From assembly GCA_947624755.1 (NCBI GenBank), contig CANQLQ010000063.1, positions 1-9,059 of the forward strand: 9,059 nucleotides of DNA, given 5' to 3'. The notes below the pieces were generated by a model. The model searched no databases and was not told where the DNA came from. It saw nothing but the letters and a program-made list of their open reading frames with translations. Within the stretch, counting starts at the first letter, position 1. Every line of letters begins with the position of its first letter. This DNA comes from an uncultured Clostridia bacterium. GTDB lineage: Bacteria; Bacillota; Clostridia; Oscillospirales; Acutalibacteraceae. Made by a program: the position numbers and the translations under genes. Below, piece by piece: positions 1-7,608 of the stretch.

Positions 1-203
1 CCTTCATATGTAAGTGTTTCCATATTAACAAGAACAACTTCATCGGGAGTAAGTGTTTCATAAGCACGGCCTGACGGAGTGATAACAAAGGTTTTGTCGT
101 CGATTCTGCAGCTTACGTTACCCCACGTTCTTGCAATAAGACCTGATGAAACAAGCTGTTTGCCTGCTTCAACAACAATTTCTTTTGCTTTCTGGATATC
201 CAT
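1..203 (-). CDS. Class II aldolase/adducin-family protein, N-terminal part (gene runs off the left edge)
   Basis: Sixty-seven complete codons are visible, starting at ATG (201-203) after an AGGAGGG ribosome binding site at 211-217, 7 nt from the start. The N-terminus matches the class II aldolase fold: a first helix (residues 3-21), then G28-N29-V-S at the turn, then T42-P-S-G45, then the TPDEVV segment near residues 52-57. In FucA/RhaD/AraD-type enzymes the GN and T(P)xG loops bind the substrate phosphate. The zinc-binding histidines of the family lie further on and are outside the window, so activity cannot be confirmed. Family members cleave or epimerise sugar phosphates, and some are decarboxylases or dehydratases. 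The gene lies 78 bp downstream of the aminotransferase on the same strand and is probably co-transcribed with it. Family assignment is fairly secure; the substrate is unknown. Confidence 0.85.
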   Translation of the reverse strand, partial: MDIQKAKEIVVEAGKQLVSSGLIARTWGNVSCRIDDKTFVITPSGRAYETLTPDEVVLVNMETLTYE

Positions 204-236
204 AAGATTACCCTCCTGATTATAAACTTAGAAAAT

Positions 237-274
237 GCGGACAGAGCCTTACCGTCACAGTTCGGCTTGCCCGC
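237..274 (-). other. Intercistronic hairpin between aminotransferase and aldolase genes
   Basis: Read on the minus strand, GCGGGCAAGCC pairs with GGCTCTGTCCGC across a 15-nt loop. This gives 11 pairs, one of them G·U, with one bulged C. A short ATTTTC follows and the aldolase ribosome binding site lies about 20 nt further on. It could be a leaky terminator or a processing or stability element that sets different levels for the two genes. The weak T-run argues against complete termination. The fold was judged by eye. Confidence 0.4.
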
Positions 275-281
275 AATTAAA

Positions 282-1760
282 TTATTTCTGCATTTCGATA
301 TTAGCAAATACTCTTTCAAAACGTGAAAGTGCATCGTCAATCATTTCATCTGTGTAAGCAGCAGAAGTGTAAAGACGTGAACCTGAAAGAGTAACAAGAC
401 CTTCCGCCATATAAGCTGCGCCCATATGGGTCATGATTGTCTTGCGTTCGCTTGTTGCCTTGAGAACAGCCGGAATCTGCCATGGCTTGCTCCAGTTAAT
501 TGAGAACTGAAGTGTACCAACAGTTTCCATGTGGCAGATTGAGCCCTGGTTGAATGCTACGAACGGAAGGTTATATTTGTCAATAATCTGGTTAAGGCCG
601 GCAGTGAGCTTGTCGCCCATGATGCCTGCCTTCTGGCAAGCGTTCTGTTTGTCGATCTCTTCAAGAGTGTAGTAACCGGCAACGCATGAAAGCGGAGTTG
701 CAGCCATTGTACCGCCGCAGAAAGCCTTCTTAACCTTTTCGCCGCTGTCGTCAAGACCTGCGCCCATATATTTCATATATTCTCTCTTACCGCCGAGACC
801 GCCGGCACCCGGATAACCGCCGGCAATAACTTTACCGAATACAGTAAGGTCAGGTTCAACGCCGAAGTAGCCCTGTGCGCCTGCCATACCTATACGGAAA
901 CCGGTAACAACTTCATCAAATACAAGAAGTGCGCCGTATTTGCGGCAAAGTCTTTCAACACCCTTGTTGAAATCTTTGTCAATAGGACGAGTACCGCTTT
1001 CAGGACCGACAGGTTCCATGAAAACAGCAGCCGTACCGCCGCAAAGCTGGTTTCTGCGAAGCTTCTTTTCAAGGTCGTCAAGGTCGCCCGGGAAGAAGCC
1101 CTGGGTATCTCTCATAAGACGAATGGGAACACCGCTTGCCTGGGTGAATTTTGAACCGGGGATGCGGATATCATAACCCATCTGATCCGACCAGCCGTGG
1201 TAAGCGCCGCCCATTTTGAGTATGTGTTTTTTCTTTGTTGCAAGTCTTGCAACACGGGCAGCGCACATACAAGCTTCTGTACCTGAACCGAGCATACGGA
1301 ACATATCAACAGTAGGAACGCTGTCAGAAATCTTCTTTGCAAGTTTATATTCAAATTCATGGAAAAGACCGGTTGAAGGACCGCACGTATTGAGAAGGTC
1401 AATAACCTGATCTCTTACTACCTTCGGGTTTGAGCCGAGAACTGTCGGACCGCCCGCCTGAAGGAAGTCATAATATTCATTGCCGTCAATATCATAAAGC
1501 TTTGCCCCGTCTGCCTTTGTGAAAACGAGCGGGAACGGATAGTTGAAGGCAAGGTTGTGCTGAACGCCGCCGGGAATGATCTGTTTTGCCTGAGAGATCA
1601 TTTCCTTTGACTTAGAACATTTCTTTTCAAAATAGTCTTCCTCATATGCTTTGAGAACTTCCGGCTTGATTGTGTAGATAGGCATTTTGATAAGCTGATT
1701 AAGTTTCTCATTGACAGCTTTTGCATCAACATAATCTGAAATTGCAAATCTTGTGTCCAT
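282..1760 (-). CDS. Class III PLP-dependent aminotransferase, glutamate-1-semialdehyde aminomutase-like
   Basis: The 492-residue protein has the class III (fold type I) signatures in order: a D-x-DGNEYYDF strand near residues 90-99, the GSGTEA cofactor-phosphate loop at 158-163, AYHGW at 186-190, FDEVVTGFR at 281-289 with D282 expected to contact the pyridine nitrogen, and FGKVIAGGYP at 308-317 with K310 as the Schiff-base lysine. The arrangement is closest to HemL and related aspartate aminotransferase-family enzymes. At 492 residues it is longer than typical HemL (about 430), mainly through an N-terminal stretch of about 45 residues. The start is supported by AGGAGG 8 nt upstream of the ATG. 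No haem or corrinoid genes are nearby, and the downstream neighbour is a class II aldolase, so a role in tetrapyrrole synthesis is doubtful. I infer a catabolic or biosynthetic transaminase acting on a small keto or aldehyde compound. The family is certain; the substrate is not. Confidence 0.88.
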   Translation of the reverse strand: MDTRFAISDYVDAKAVNEKLNQLIKMPIYTIKPEVLKAYEEDYFEKKCSKSKEMISQAKQIIPGGVQHNLAFNYPFPLVFTKADGAKLYDIDGNEYYDFLQAGGPTVLGSNPKVVRDQVIDLLNTCGPSTGLFHEFEYKLAKKISDSVPTVDMFRMLGSGTEACMCAARVARLATKKKHILKMGGAYHGWSDQMGYDIRIPGSKFTQASGVPIRLMRDTQGFFPGDLDDLEKKLRRNQLCGGTAAVFMEPVGPESGTRPIDKDFNKGVERLCRKYGALLVFDEVVTGFRIGMAGAQGYFGVEPDLTVFGKVIAGGYPGAGGLGGKREYMKYMGAGLDDSGEKVKKAFCGGTMAATPLSCVAGYYTLEEIDKQNACQKAGIMGDKLTAGLNQIIDKYNLPFVAFNQGSICHMETVGTLQFSINWSKPWQIPAVLKATSERKTIMTHMGAAYMAEGLVTLSGSRLYTSAAYTDEMIDDALSRFERVFANIEMQK

Positions 1761-1815
1761 TGATTTTTCCTCCTAAGATGTTTATCTGATGAGCCAACGC
1801 TCACTATTCTTTTAA

Positions 1816-1844
1816 ATTATATCCCAAATATATACAGTTGTCAA
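1816..1844 (-). promoter_or_regulatory. Consensus sigma-A promoter of the aminotransferase-aldolase operon
   Basis: On the minus strand, TTGACA (1839-1844) and TATAAT (1816-1821) are separated by exactly 17 nt; both hexamers match consensus perfectly. Transcription should begin near 1809, leaving a leader of about 50 nt before the ATG at 1760. A/T tracts at about 1852-1878, just upstream of the -35, could act as an UP element. The perfect match suggests strong basal expression. No obvious operator or riboswitch fold is seen in the leader. Confidence 0.88.
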
Positions 1845-1934
1845 TTAAAGAATTGTTAAAAAAAATTTTTTATTTTTGTGCAATATTACACCCGGGAAAA
1901 GAAATATTCCGGCTGCATTTTTCTTAGCTTAGGT

Positions 1935-2082
1935 AAGCGCTGATTAATTAAGGAACCACTGAATAAATCACGCCAGCCGGCTGAACGCGCATCTTGCACC
2001 GATATTTTCCGTCGCTTTTGACAATCTGACGAAAAATTCGGCGGCGCAATCTGCACGTTCGATTTAATCAGCGCTTCCTTAA
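1935..2082. repeat. MITE-like palindromic element with imperfect terminal inverted repeats
   Basis: The left terminal repeat at 1948-1970 (ttaaggaaccactgaataaa...) pairs with the right one at 2060-2082; 19 of 23 positions match. Inside, 1999-2016 (CCGATATTTTCCGTCG region) is inverted relative to 2027-2040 (TGACGAAAAATTCGG), giving a second stem. Two self-complementary motifs of the form GCGCA-NNN-TGCAC lie at 1988-1999 and 2045-2055. The core is 135 bp with no ORF, the size of a non-autonomous MITE or dispersed palindrome. Just outside the left end, 1935-1947 is a perfect 13-nt inverted match to 2064-2076, so the left terminus looks doubled. No clear target-site duplication could be assigned. 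It sits between the transporter terminator and the aminotransferase promoter. Calling it mobile is an inference. Confidence 0.7.
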
Positions 2083-2096
2083 ATGCGGTAAATCAC

Positions 2097-2127
2097 AAAA
2101 GAGGCAGCCTTCCGGTCGCCCCTTTTT
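2097..2127 (-). terminator. Rho-independent terminator of the MarR/transporter operon
   Basis: On the minus strand, GGGGCGACC (2114-2122) pairs with GGCTGCCTC (2101-2109) around a GGAA tetraloop, with two G·U pairs and one mismatch. It is preceded by an A-run (2123-2127) and followed by TTTT (2097-2100). It lies about 55 nt after the stop codon of the ABC transporter gene, as expected for the end of that operon. Confidence 0.8.
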
Positions 2128-2181
2128 ATGAAAGTATCATTAATCCTTAAGAAAGCTCTGATTACTACCAATACCGGCAGT

Positions 2182-4917
2182 TTATTCTGTACGAAGCGCT
2201 TCAACCGGATCTTTCTTTGCCGCAATCGAAGACGGAATAAGACCTGCAATGAAAGTAAGAGTTATACTGATTATAATAAGCGCAAGACCGTTGAAGAACG
2301 GAAGCGTAGCCGAAACCGCCGCTCCTGTAAGGTGCCGCAAAAGCAGGTTAATGGGAATCTCCATAAGCACCGTAAACAGTACGCCGATAAGTCCCGCCGA
2401 CAAGCCTATTATAAAGGTCTCCGCATTAAATACATTTGAAATGTCACGCTTTGAAGCGCCGATACTTCTGAGAATGCCTATCTCCTTCGTTCTTTCAATA
2501 ACCGAAACATAGGTGATAATACCAATCATTATCGAGGAAACAACAAGCGAAATAGCAACGAAAATAACGAGGGTGTAGGTGACGATATTTATAGCCTGAG
2601 TTGCAATATTCATTACAATTCCGATGTAATCGGTACACCTTACGGTAAACTCTTCGTGACCGTCAGCCGTTACCTTTTCGTTATAGTAATCAATCATTTT
2701 ATTAAGCTGACTCTTTGTTTCAAAGTCCTTTGGATAAAATGCGATTGAAGTTGGATTTGTTTCATCGCAATAGCCTAATATTTTAAAAGTATTATCAAGT
2801 GAGCATTTTGAATTTATAGTGTCAAGATATGCCTGCTTGAAAGCTATAACCTGCTCGTCGGTAAGATAACCTTCCATAAGTTTTTTCTGAAGGTCGGAAA
2901 TATCTCCGAAGTCAAACATTGACGACATATCCATCATATCAATTTGTGAAAGATCCATGCCCTCCGCCATACTCATAAACGGAGTTATGTCAAGATAATT
3001 ATAGTCAATTTCGTTAAGGTCAATATCCGCAAGATCAAAGTCATTGACTGTCATATTGACAAATTCAAGACCTGTAATTACGTCCTTTTTGGTATTTTTA
3101 AGCTGCTGCTTTACGACCTCTGAATTTGCTGTTTCTTTCATAGCGTAGTCTATAAGCTCGCTTGTATAGCCTATGCTGCCTGTGCCGACGGCAAGAACAT
3201 TGTCATCGTTCGGACGTACAATACCTACAATGCTTATGTCAACGCCTTCGGGAATAAGCTTTTTGACGTACAGAGCGTTTTGGCTGTTATCCTTCCAAAG
3301 ACCTGTTTTCTTGTCTTTTGTCATAAGCTGACAGTTGAGTAGAAGCTTGTATTTAAGATTCAGAATATCATCATAAGTATAGTCTATCGTTTTGGTTTCC
3401 GCATTCGGATTTGAAAGAACGTCCATAAGGTTCTTTGTAAATTCCGACTGATTCCTCAGACCAAGGGCATAAAGCATCATTTCGTTGACCTCGTTGTTGC
3501 CGTCAACGATAAGAACAACTTCATTGTAAGCCTGAGGAAGGCGGCCGTAAACAACGCTGTAGTGTTCGCTTACCGTGTCATTGTCGCCTATAAGCTGCTG
3601 CCAGAGATTTGTCATGCTGTCGGTGTCAATAAAGCCTTCCAAACCCTGCATCTGCTCTGCGCCCATTTGATCCATAACATTGTTGGGATTAACCTGAATA
3701 ACACCGTCGGTTGTGTCCGCACGATAAATATTGAGCGGAACGGAATATTTATACTGAACGTCGTTGCAAAGAGCTTCAATCTCTTCTTTGTTTTCGTCAA
3801 TATACTTTTTAAAATTTTGAATATTGTTTGACGAGGTCTGGGCAACAAAGGTCTTTATCATCTGTGTAAACGAATCGTTGACATAAACCTTGTCTCTTTC
3901 GTGGTCAACACCGTTCAAGGGACTAAGTCCCGTTGCCGCTTCAAGAACATTGTCAACATTCATCGCTTCTTTTTCAATCGACATCGGATAAAGAAGAAGC
4001 GCATCGCTTTCTATTTTGTCTATGTATCCGTTGATACCGTTTGAAAGAGCAAGAACCATTGCGATACCGATAATACCTATACTTCCCGCAAAAGCCGTAA
4101 GAATAGTTCGTGCGCGCTTTGTGAAAAGGTTGCGGATACTGAGGGTAAACGCAGTTGACATTGACATTGAAGGCTTTTTGCCCTTCGCTTTTTCTTCTTG
4201 CGCCTTTTTCTTTTCAAACTCGTAATCCTCGGCGGTCGGTTCAAACGGGTCCGAATCGTTTATGACCTGACCGTCAAGGCAGCTGATTATTCTCGTTGAA
4301 TATTCGTTTGCAAGATCGGGATTATGGGTAACCATAATAATAAGCTTATCTTTTGAAATTTCTTTAAGGATTTCCATAATCTGAACGCTTGTTTCGCTGT
4401 CGAGAGCGCCTGTCGGTTCATCGGCAAGAATAATATCCGGGTTATTTATAAGTGCGCGGGCGATAGCAACTCTCTGCATCTGACCGCCGGACATCTGAGC
4501 CGGCTTTTTGTCAAGCTGATTTCCAAGTCCAACTCTTTCAAGAGCTTCAATTGCCCTTTGCCGTCTTTCCTTTTTTGAAACGCCGGAAAGAGTAAGGGCA
4601 AGCTCAACATTAGAAAGAACAGACTGATGTGAAATAAGATTGTAGCTTTGGAAAACAAAACCGATAGAATGATTTCGGTATGTATCCCAGTTTTCGTCCG
4701 TGAATGTTTTTGTTGATTTACCGTTGATTATAAGGTCGCCGCTTGTGTAACGGTCAAGTCCGCCTATGATGTTGAGCATTGTTGTTTTACCGCAGCCTGA
4801 CGGGCCGAGAATTGAAACAAATTCACTTTCACGGAAATTAATGCTGATGTCTTTCATTGCGCGCACAGTTGTGTCGCCTGTAATATAATCTTTAACTATA
4901 TTTCTCAGTACCAGCAT
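2182..4917 (-). CDS. ABC transporter, fused ATP-binding domain and FtsX/MacB-type permease
   Basis: This 911-residue protein carries a full MacB/LolD-type ATPase at residues 1-220: Walker A GPSGCGKTT (38-46), Q-loop Q90, signature MSGGQMQR (142-149), Walker B IILADEP with catalytic E167, D-loop ALDSE (171-175) and H-loop H198. A charged linker (about 225-252) leads to TM1 (about 270-294), a very large extracellular domain (about 300-772), then three TM segments (about 775-807, 835-860, 872-900) in FtsX arrangement. MacB has about 650 residues and the same four-TM topology, so the extra length is in the ectodomain. FtsX/MacB transporters are mechanotransmitters that act on extracytoplasmic substrates rather than classic importers. 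A GGGGAG ribosome binding site lies 8 nt before the ATG, overlapping the end of the upstream gene only 2 bp away, so translation is probably coupled. The family is certain; the substrate (peptide, antimicrobial or envelope component) is unknown. Confidence 0.93.
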   Translation of the reverse strand: MLVLRNIVKDYITGDTTVRAMKDISINFRESEFVSILGPSGCGKTTMLNIIGGLDRYTSGDLIINGKSTKTFTDENWDTYRNHSIGFVFQSYNLISHQSVLSNVELALTLSGVSKKERRQRAIEALERVGLGNQLDKKPAQMSGGQMQRVAIARALINNPDIILADEPTGALDSETSVQIMEILKEISKDKLIIMVTHNPDLANEYSTRIISCLDGQVINDSDPFEPTAEDYEFEKKKAQEEKAKGKKPSMSMSTAFTLSIRNLFTKRARTILTAFAGSIGIIGIAMVLALSNGINGYIDKIESDALLLYPMSIEKEAMNVDNVLEAATGLSPLNGVDHERDKVYVNDSFTQMIKTFVAQTSSNNIQNFKKYIDENKEEIEALCNDVQYKYSVPLNIYRADTTDGVIQVNPNNVMDQMGAEQMQGLEGFIDTDSMTNLWQQLIGDNDTVSEHYSVVYGRLPQAYNEVVLIVDGNNEVNEMMLYALGLRNQSEFTKNLMDVLSNPNAETKTIDYTYDDILNLKYKLLLNCQLMTKDKKTGLWKDNSQNALYVKKLIPEGVDISIVGIVRPNDDNVLAVGTGSIGYTSELIDYAMKETANSEVVKQQLKNTKKDVITGLEFVNMTVNDFDLADIDLNEIDYNYLDITPFMSMAEGMDLSQIDMMDMSSMFDFGDISDLQKKLMEGYLTDEQVIAFKQAYLDTINSKCSLDNTFKILGYCDETNPTSIAFYPKDFETKSQLNKMIDYYNEKVTADGHEEFTVRCTDYIGIVMNIATQAINIVTYTLVIFVAISLVVSSIMIGIITYVSVIERTKEIGILRSIGASKRDISNVFNAETFIIGLSAGLIGVLFTVLMEIPINLLLRHLTGAAVSATLPFFNGLALIIISITLTFIAGLIPSSIAAKKDPVEALRTE

Positions 4918-4919
4918 AC

Positions 4920-7583
4920 TTACATCTCCCCTTCTTCAGCAAGAACGTAATCTAAGTTATTGCTTTTTGTGTTTTTTATTTTATCCATAATCTTTTTTCT
5001 GAAAATAATAACGAGAACTACGATTGCTACAATAACAATAACTATAATAGGAGCAATAATTCTTGTGTTTTTTTCTTCTTTTTCAACATACTTAAATGCA
5101 GTTGAATAATTTACGTCCGAGGTCGTTTCTTCTTTGATTGGTCTTTCTCTAAAGAAAAGCTGATAAAGCCATTCTATAAGCTCATCTTCGGACATACTTG
5201 CCATTTGATCGCCGATTCCGGAAGAAAATTCACCGAATGTACCTGCTCCTTCGCCGCCCATCAGACCATCAAGAAGACTGCTGTTTTCCGGATTTGAAAT
5301 TATGCCGACAAGATATCTTACAAGAGTAACCATTACACCGGGGCGGTCAGCATTTATATATGTCAAAGTAACCGGAGCGCCGTTGTATGTTGCTTTACTT
5401 TGATAGCTCACAGCCTGACCGAGGCCTGCAAGCTTTTTAAGATCGGGTTTTTCAAGCTTTACGTCTTTAATCTTGGTAACACTTTCTTCAATTGAAGAGA
5501 TAATGTCAGTATTCTTTATTTCATCAAGGCTGAAACCAATATCCTCTGGCTTTATTGAAAATTCTTCAAGAAGGTCAAAAACCGGAGTTATGAGATTCTC
5601 AATACATTGCATCGCAGAACCGTTTGAAACAAAGAAAAGTATATTCGGCAAAATTTCAGTCAGAGTGTAGACCGGTTTTTCAATCACCTTGTCAACGAGG
5701 GCAAGAAGCGGCTTCATAAGGTTTTTAACCACTCCGTCACCGTCCGCCGATTTCTTAAACTCATCATAGGTCATAATGCTTTCAGCAGGGCAGCCGGCAG
5801 CTTCAAGAAGCGGAATAACAGCAGTGTTGTAGCCGTTTGAGCCGCCGATATTAACGGCGCCATATATTTTAATTGTATCTGAAGCAAGAAGCATTCTCAA
5901 CAGGTCGTCGAATGGGCGAAGAACAGCAATAACTGCATTTTCAAAACCGTCTTTGTCTCCTTCGGCAAAGCCCCATCTTAGACTTTCGGGTTTAATTGTC
6001 ACCCATGATGCACTGTGATACAGCGTATTTCTTACCGAACTGAACTGCTGACCTGTGAGATTTCGCGCAACCTCCGACGGTGAAAAAGACAGTCCGAGTA
6101 AGGACATTATCTGACCCATATCTTCGTCTGCAAGCTGAGAATAAAGTCCGACAGCAAGCTGACTTACGAGATTTGAAGAATAAATCGTCTTTTTAAGCAT
6201 GGAGCTTACATCTTTCTCGTCTGTGCTTTCGGCAATAAATTCACTGAGAAGCTCGTCGATCCCGTCAAGCACTCTTTGGAATTTATCCGCACCGAGATTT
6301 GCGGTATAAGCAGCCGTTGTCGGTGTAAAGGCAGGCATCTGCCAATTATATTCAAAATCTTTACCGCCTTCTTTAGTGAAAAGGTCTACTATAAATGAAA
6401 AGATTTCGTCTGTACTTTTTGCAAAAAGCGAATCTATGAAAGAGCTCATCCGACTTACATCTACACTGTTCTCAGAAAGGGTTTTCATTAGCTGTTCCTT
6501 ATTAAGCTTCAGAGTATCAATAAGCCATGTGAAAAGCACGGTAAAAGATTCACCGACATTTGCAACTACAGTATCACCCGAAAGTGTTCCGCACGAGGCG
6601 AGCTTTTCAAGGTCAAGTTCGGCAATTTGGAAGCCGGAAGATGAAATACCGTCATTTATAATAGTTGAAAAATTGTTGCCAAAATCCATTGTGTATTTTT
6701 CCGAATCCTGAATTACCATAAGAACCGAAAGCATTTTCGAGCCGGAAAAAAGTGAAGTCAGGTTGCCCATTCCAAGAGTAAGCGGATTAAGCAGCGAATT
6801 TACAGAGTTTTCAAGACCGCCGTTTTTGATAAAATGAGCCATATTCGGCGCAGTCTGCGAAAGGCGCACGGCAGGAGATTCAAAAATCTTTTCTACAGCC
6901 GAAAATACCGAAAGAACAATGTTGTATATCATTGTGTTTGCGTTGTCCGAAGCCTTTGAAACAAAGGTTGAATCGTCGGTAATTTCGCTGCAGCCGAGAG
7001 CGCTTAGCATCGGAATAATTGCATTTTTATAGCCGTAATCTCCGCGAAGGGTAAAAAAACTTATTTTGTAGTTCCCGCCGCAAAGGAGCATATAGAGAAT
7101 CTCATTAAACGGTGAGAGCATAGCCGCAGCCGCATTGGCAAAATCATATTTATTTTTAACGCCCCATTCTGCCTCCTGAAGATTTACGCTTGCCCAGTCG
7201 GAAGCTTTTAGAAGCTCTGTTCTTACGGACGGATAATCTTTAAGAGTATTCGCAATACTTTTTACCGAAGTGTCAACTCCTATAATTCTTAGCGAATCCG
7301 CCTGTTCTTCCATTGAACTGTAAACCGAAACAAGAATTGACGACAGAGTTTCGTCGGACAAAATAGTGGGCATAACAAGCTCGCTTAGGGTTTTACCCTG
7401 AGTGTCAGCAAGCATATTTTTGATAAGTAAGTCTGTTTTTTCTGCACTTTCCAAAGCCGTCTGCTCGGTTACGCCGCTTGGAAAACTTATGGCGGCAAAA
7501 CAGCATATCGCCGAAGCAGACATAAGCACAAAGCAAAGCAGTAAGCTTATTATTTTGCGGACTGTCCTTTTCAGTTTAATCAC
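4920..7583 (-). CDS. Unrecognised membrane-anchored extracellular protein with a duplicated ectodomain
   Basis: I do not recognise a named family. The 887-residue product starts with a basic signal peptide (hydrophobic about residues 11-30, possible signal peptidase I cut after C-F-A at 30). It ends with one TM helix (about 843-861), stop-transfer basic residues and a short acidic cytoplasmic tail, giving a type I topology. The ectodomain is two diverged copies of one unit, about 52-425 and 443-832. Matching landmarks are SVRTEL/SVRNTL, an S-x-W with a later W-G (W140, W537), SPFNEILYMLL/RPFDDLLRMLL, GYKNAIIPMLSALGC/GYNTAVIPLLEAAGC, and DLEKLASCG/DLKKLAGLG. It sits between a MarR regulator (25 bp upstream) and an ABC transporter (2 bp downstream), so I infer an extracellular partner of that transporter. 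The annotated GTG start has no spaced ribosome binding site; a CTG at 7572-7574 may be the real start. Confidence 0.82.
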   Translation of the reverse strand: MIKLKRTVRKIISLLLCFVLMSASAICCFAAISFPSGVTEQTALESAEKTDLLIKNMLADTQGKTLSELVMPTILSDETLSSILVSVYSSMEEQADSLRIIGVDTSVKSIANTLKDYPSVRTELLKASDWASVNLQEAEWGVKNKYDFANAAAAMLSPFNEILYMLLCGGNYKISFFTLRGDYGYKNAIIPMLSALGCSEITDDSTFVSKASDNANTMIYNIVLSVFSAVEKIFESPAVRLSQTAPNMAHFIKNGGLENSVNSLLNPLTLGMGNLTSLFSGSKMLSVLMVIQDSEKYTMDFGNNFSTIINDGISSSGFQIAELDLEKLASCGTLSGDTVVANVGESFTVLFTWLIDTLKLNKEQLMKTLSENSVDVSRMSSFIDSLFAKSTDEIFSFIVDLFTKEGGKDFEYNWQMPAFTPTTAAYTANLGADKFQRVLDGIDELLSEFIAESTDEKDVSSMLKKTIYSSNLVSQLAVGLYSQLADEDMGQIMSLLGLSFSPSEVARNLTGQQFSSVRNTLYHSASWVTIKPESLRWGFAEGDKDGFENAVIAVLRPFDDLLRMLLASDTIKIYGAVNIGGSNGYNTAVIPLLEAAGCPAESIMTYDEFKKSADGDGVVKNLMKPLLALVDKVIEKPVYTLTEILPNILFFVSNGSAMQCIENLITPVFDLLEEFSIKPEDIGFSLDEIKNTDIISSIEESVTKIKDVKLEKPDLKKLAGLGQAVSYQSKATYNGAPVTLTYINADRPGVMVTLVRYLVGIISNPENSSLLDGLMGGEGAGTFGEFSSGIGDQMASMSEDELIEWLYQLFFRERPIKEETTSDVNYSTAFKYVEKEEKNTRIIAPIIVIVIVAIVVLVIIFRKKIMDKIKNTKSNNLDYVLAEEGEM
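5088..6257 (-). repeat. Ectodomain repeat B of the 887-residue protein
   Basis: This encodes approximately residues 443-832, the second copy of the internal duplication. It aligns by eye with repeat A through the W-G, PF-(N/D)-(E/D)-(I/L)-L-x-MLL, GY-N-A-(I/V)-IP-x-L and P-N-(M/I) landmarks. It carries an insertion around 570-580 and a longer acidic/Gly-rich segment near 773-800. The boundaries are approximate. Confidence 0.7.
6309..7430 (-). repeat. Ectodomain repeat A of the 887-residue protein
   Basis: This encodes approximately residues 52-425, the first copy of the duplication. Similarity to repeat B is visible at the protein level, but I see no long identical DNA runs, so the duplication is old. 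The boundaries are approximate. Confidence 0.7.
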
Positions 7584-7586
7584 CTC
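7580..7586 (-). promoter_or_regulatory. Shine-Dalgarno sequence GAGGTGA that questions the annotated start
   Basis: On the minus strand GAGGTGA covers the proposed GTG start (7581-7583) of the 887-residue protein, so it cannot serve that codon. It lies 5 nt (8 nt from the GAGG core) ahead of an in-frame CTG at 7572-7574. Starting there gives a signal peptide beginning M-K-R-T-V-R-K, a typical form. No better ribosome binding site is seen upstream of the GTG. Confidence 0.55.
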
Positions 7587-7608
7587 GTCTATATTATGCA
7601 GTTAATTT

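Noticed and set aside
1761..1809. Riboswitch or attenuator in the aminotransferase leader
   Set aside because: The leader is only about 50 nt, AT-rich, and shows no stem of useful length.
2128..2439. Plus-strand frame of 103 codons overlapping the transporter 3' end
   Set aside because: It is antisense to a well-supported ABC transporter gene, runs into the terminator region, has no ribosome binding site and shows no family motif.
7495..7512. Lipobox in the signal peptide of the 887-residue protein (adjacent Cys at 27-28)
   Set aside because: The residues before the Cys (S-A-I) lack the Leu at -3 and the small residue at -1 expected of a lipobox, and the protein already has a C-terminal TM anchor.
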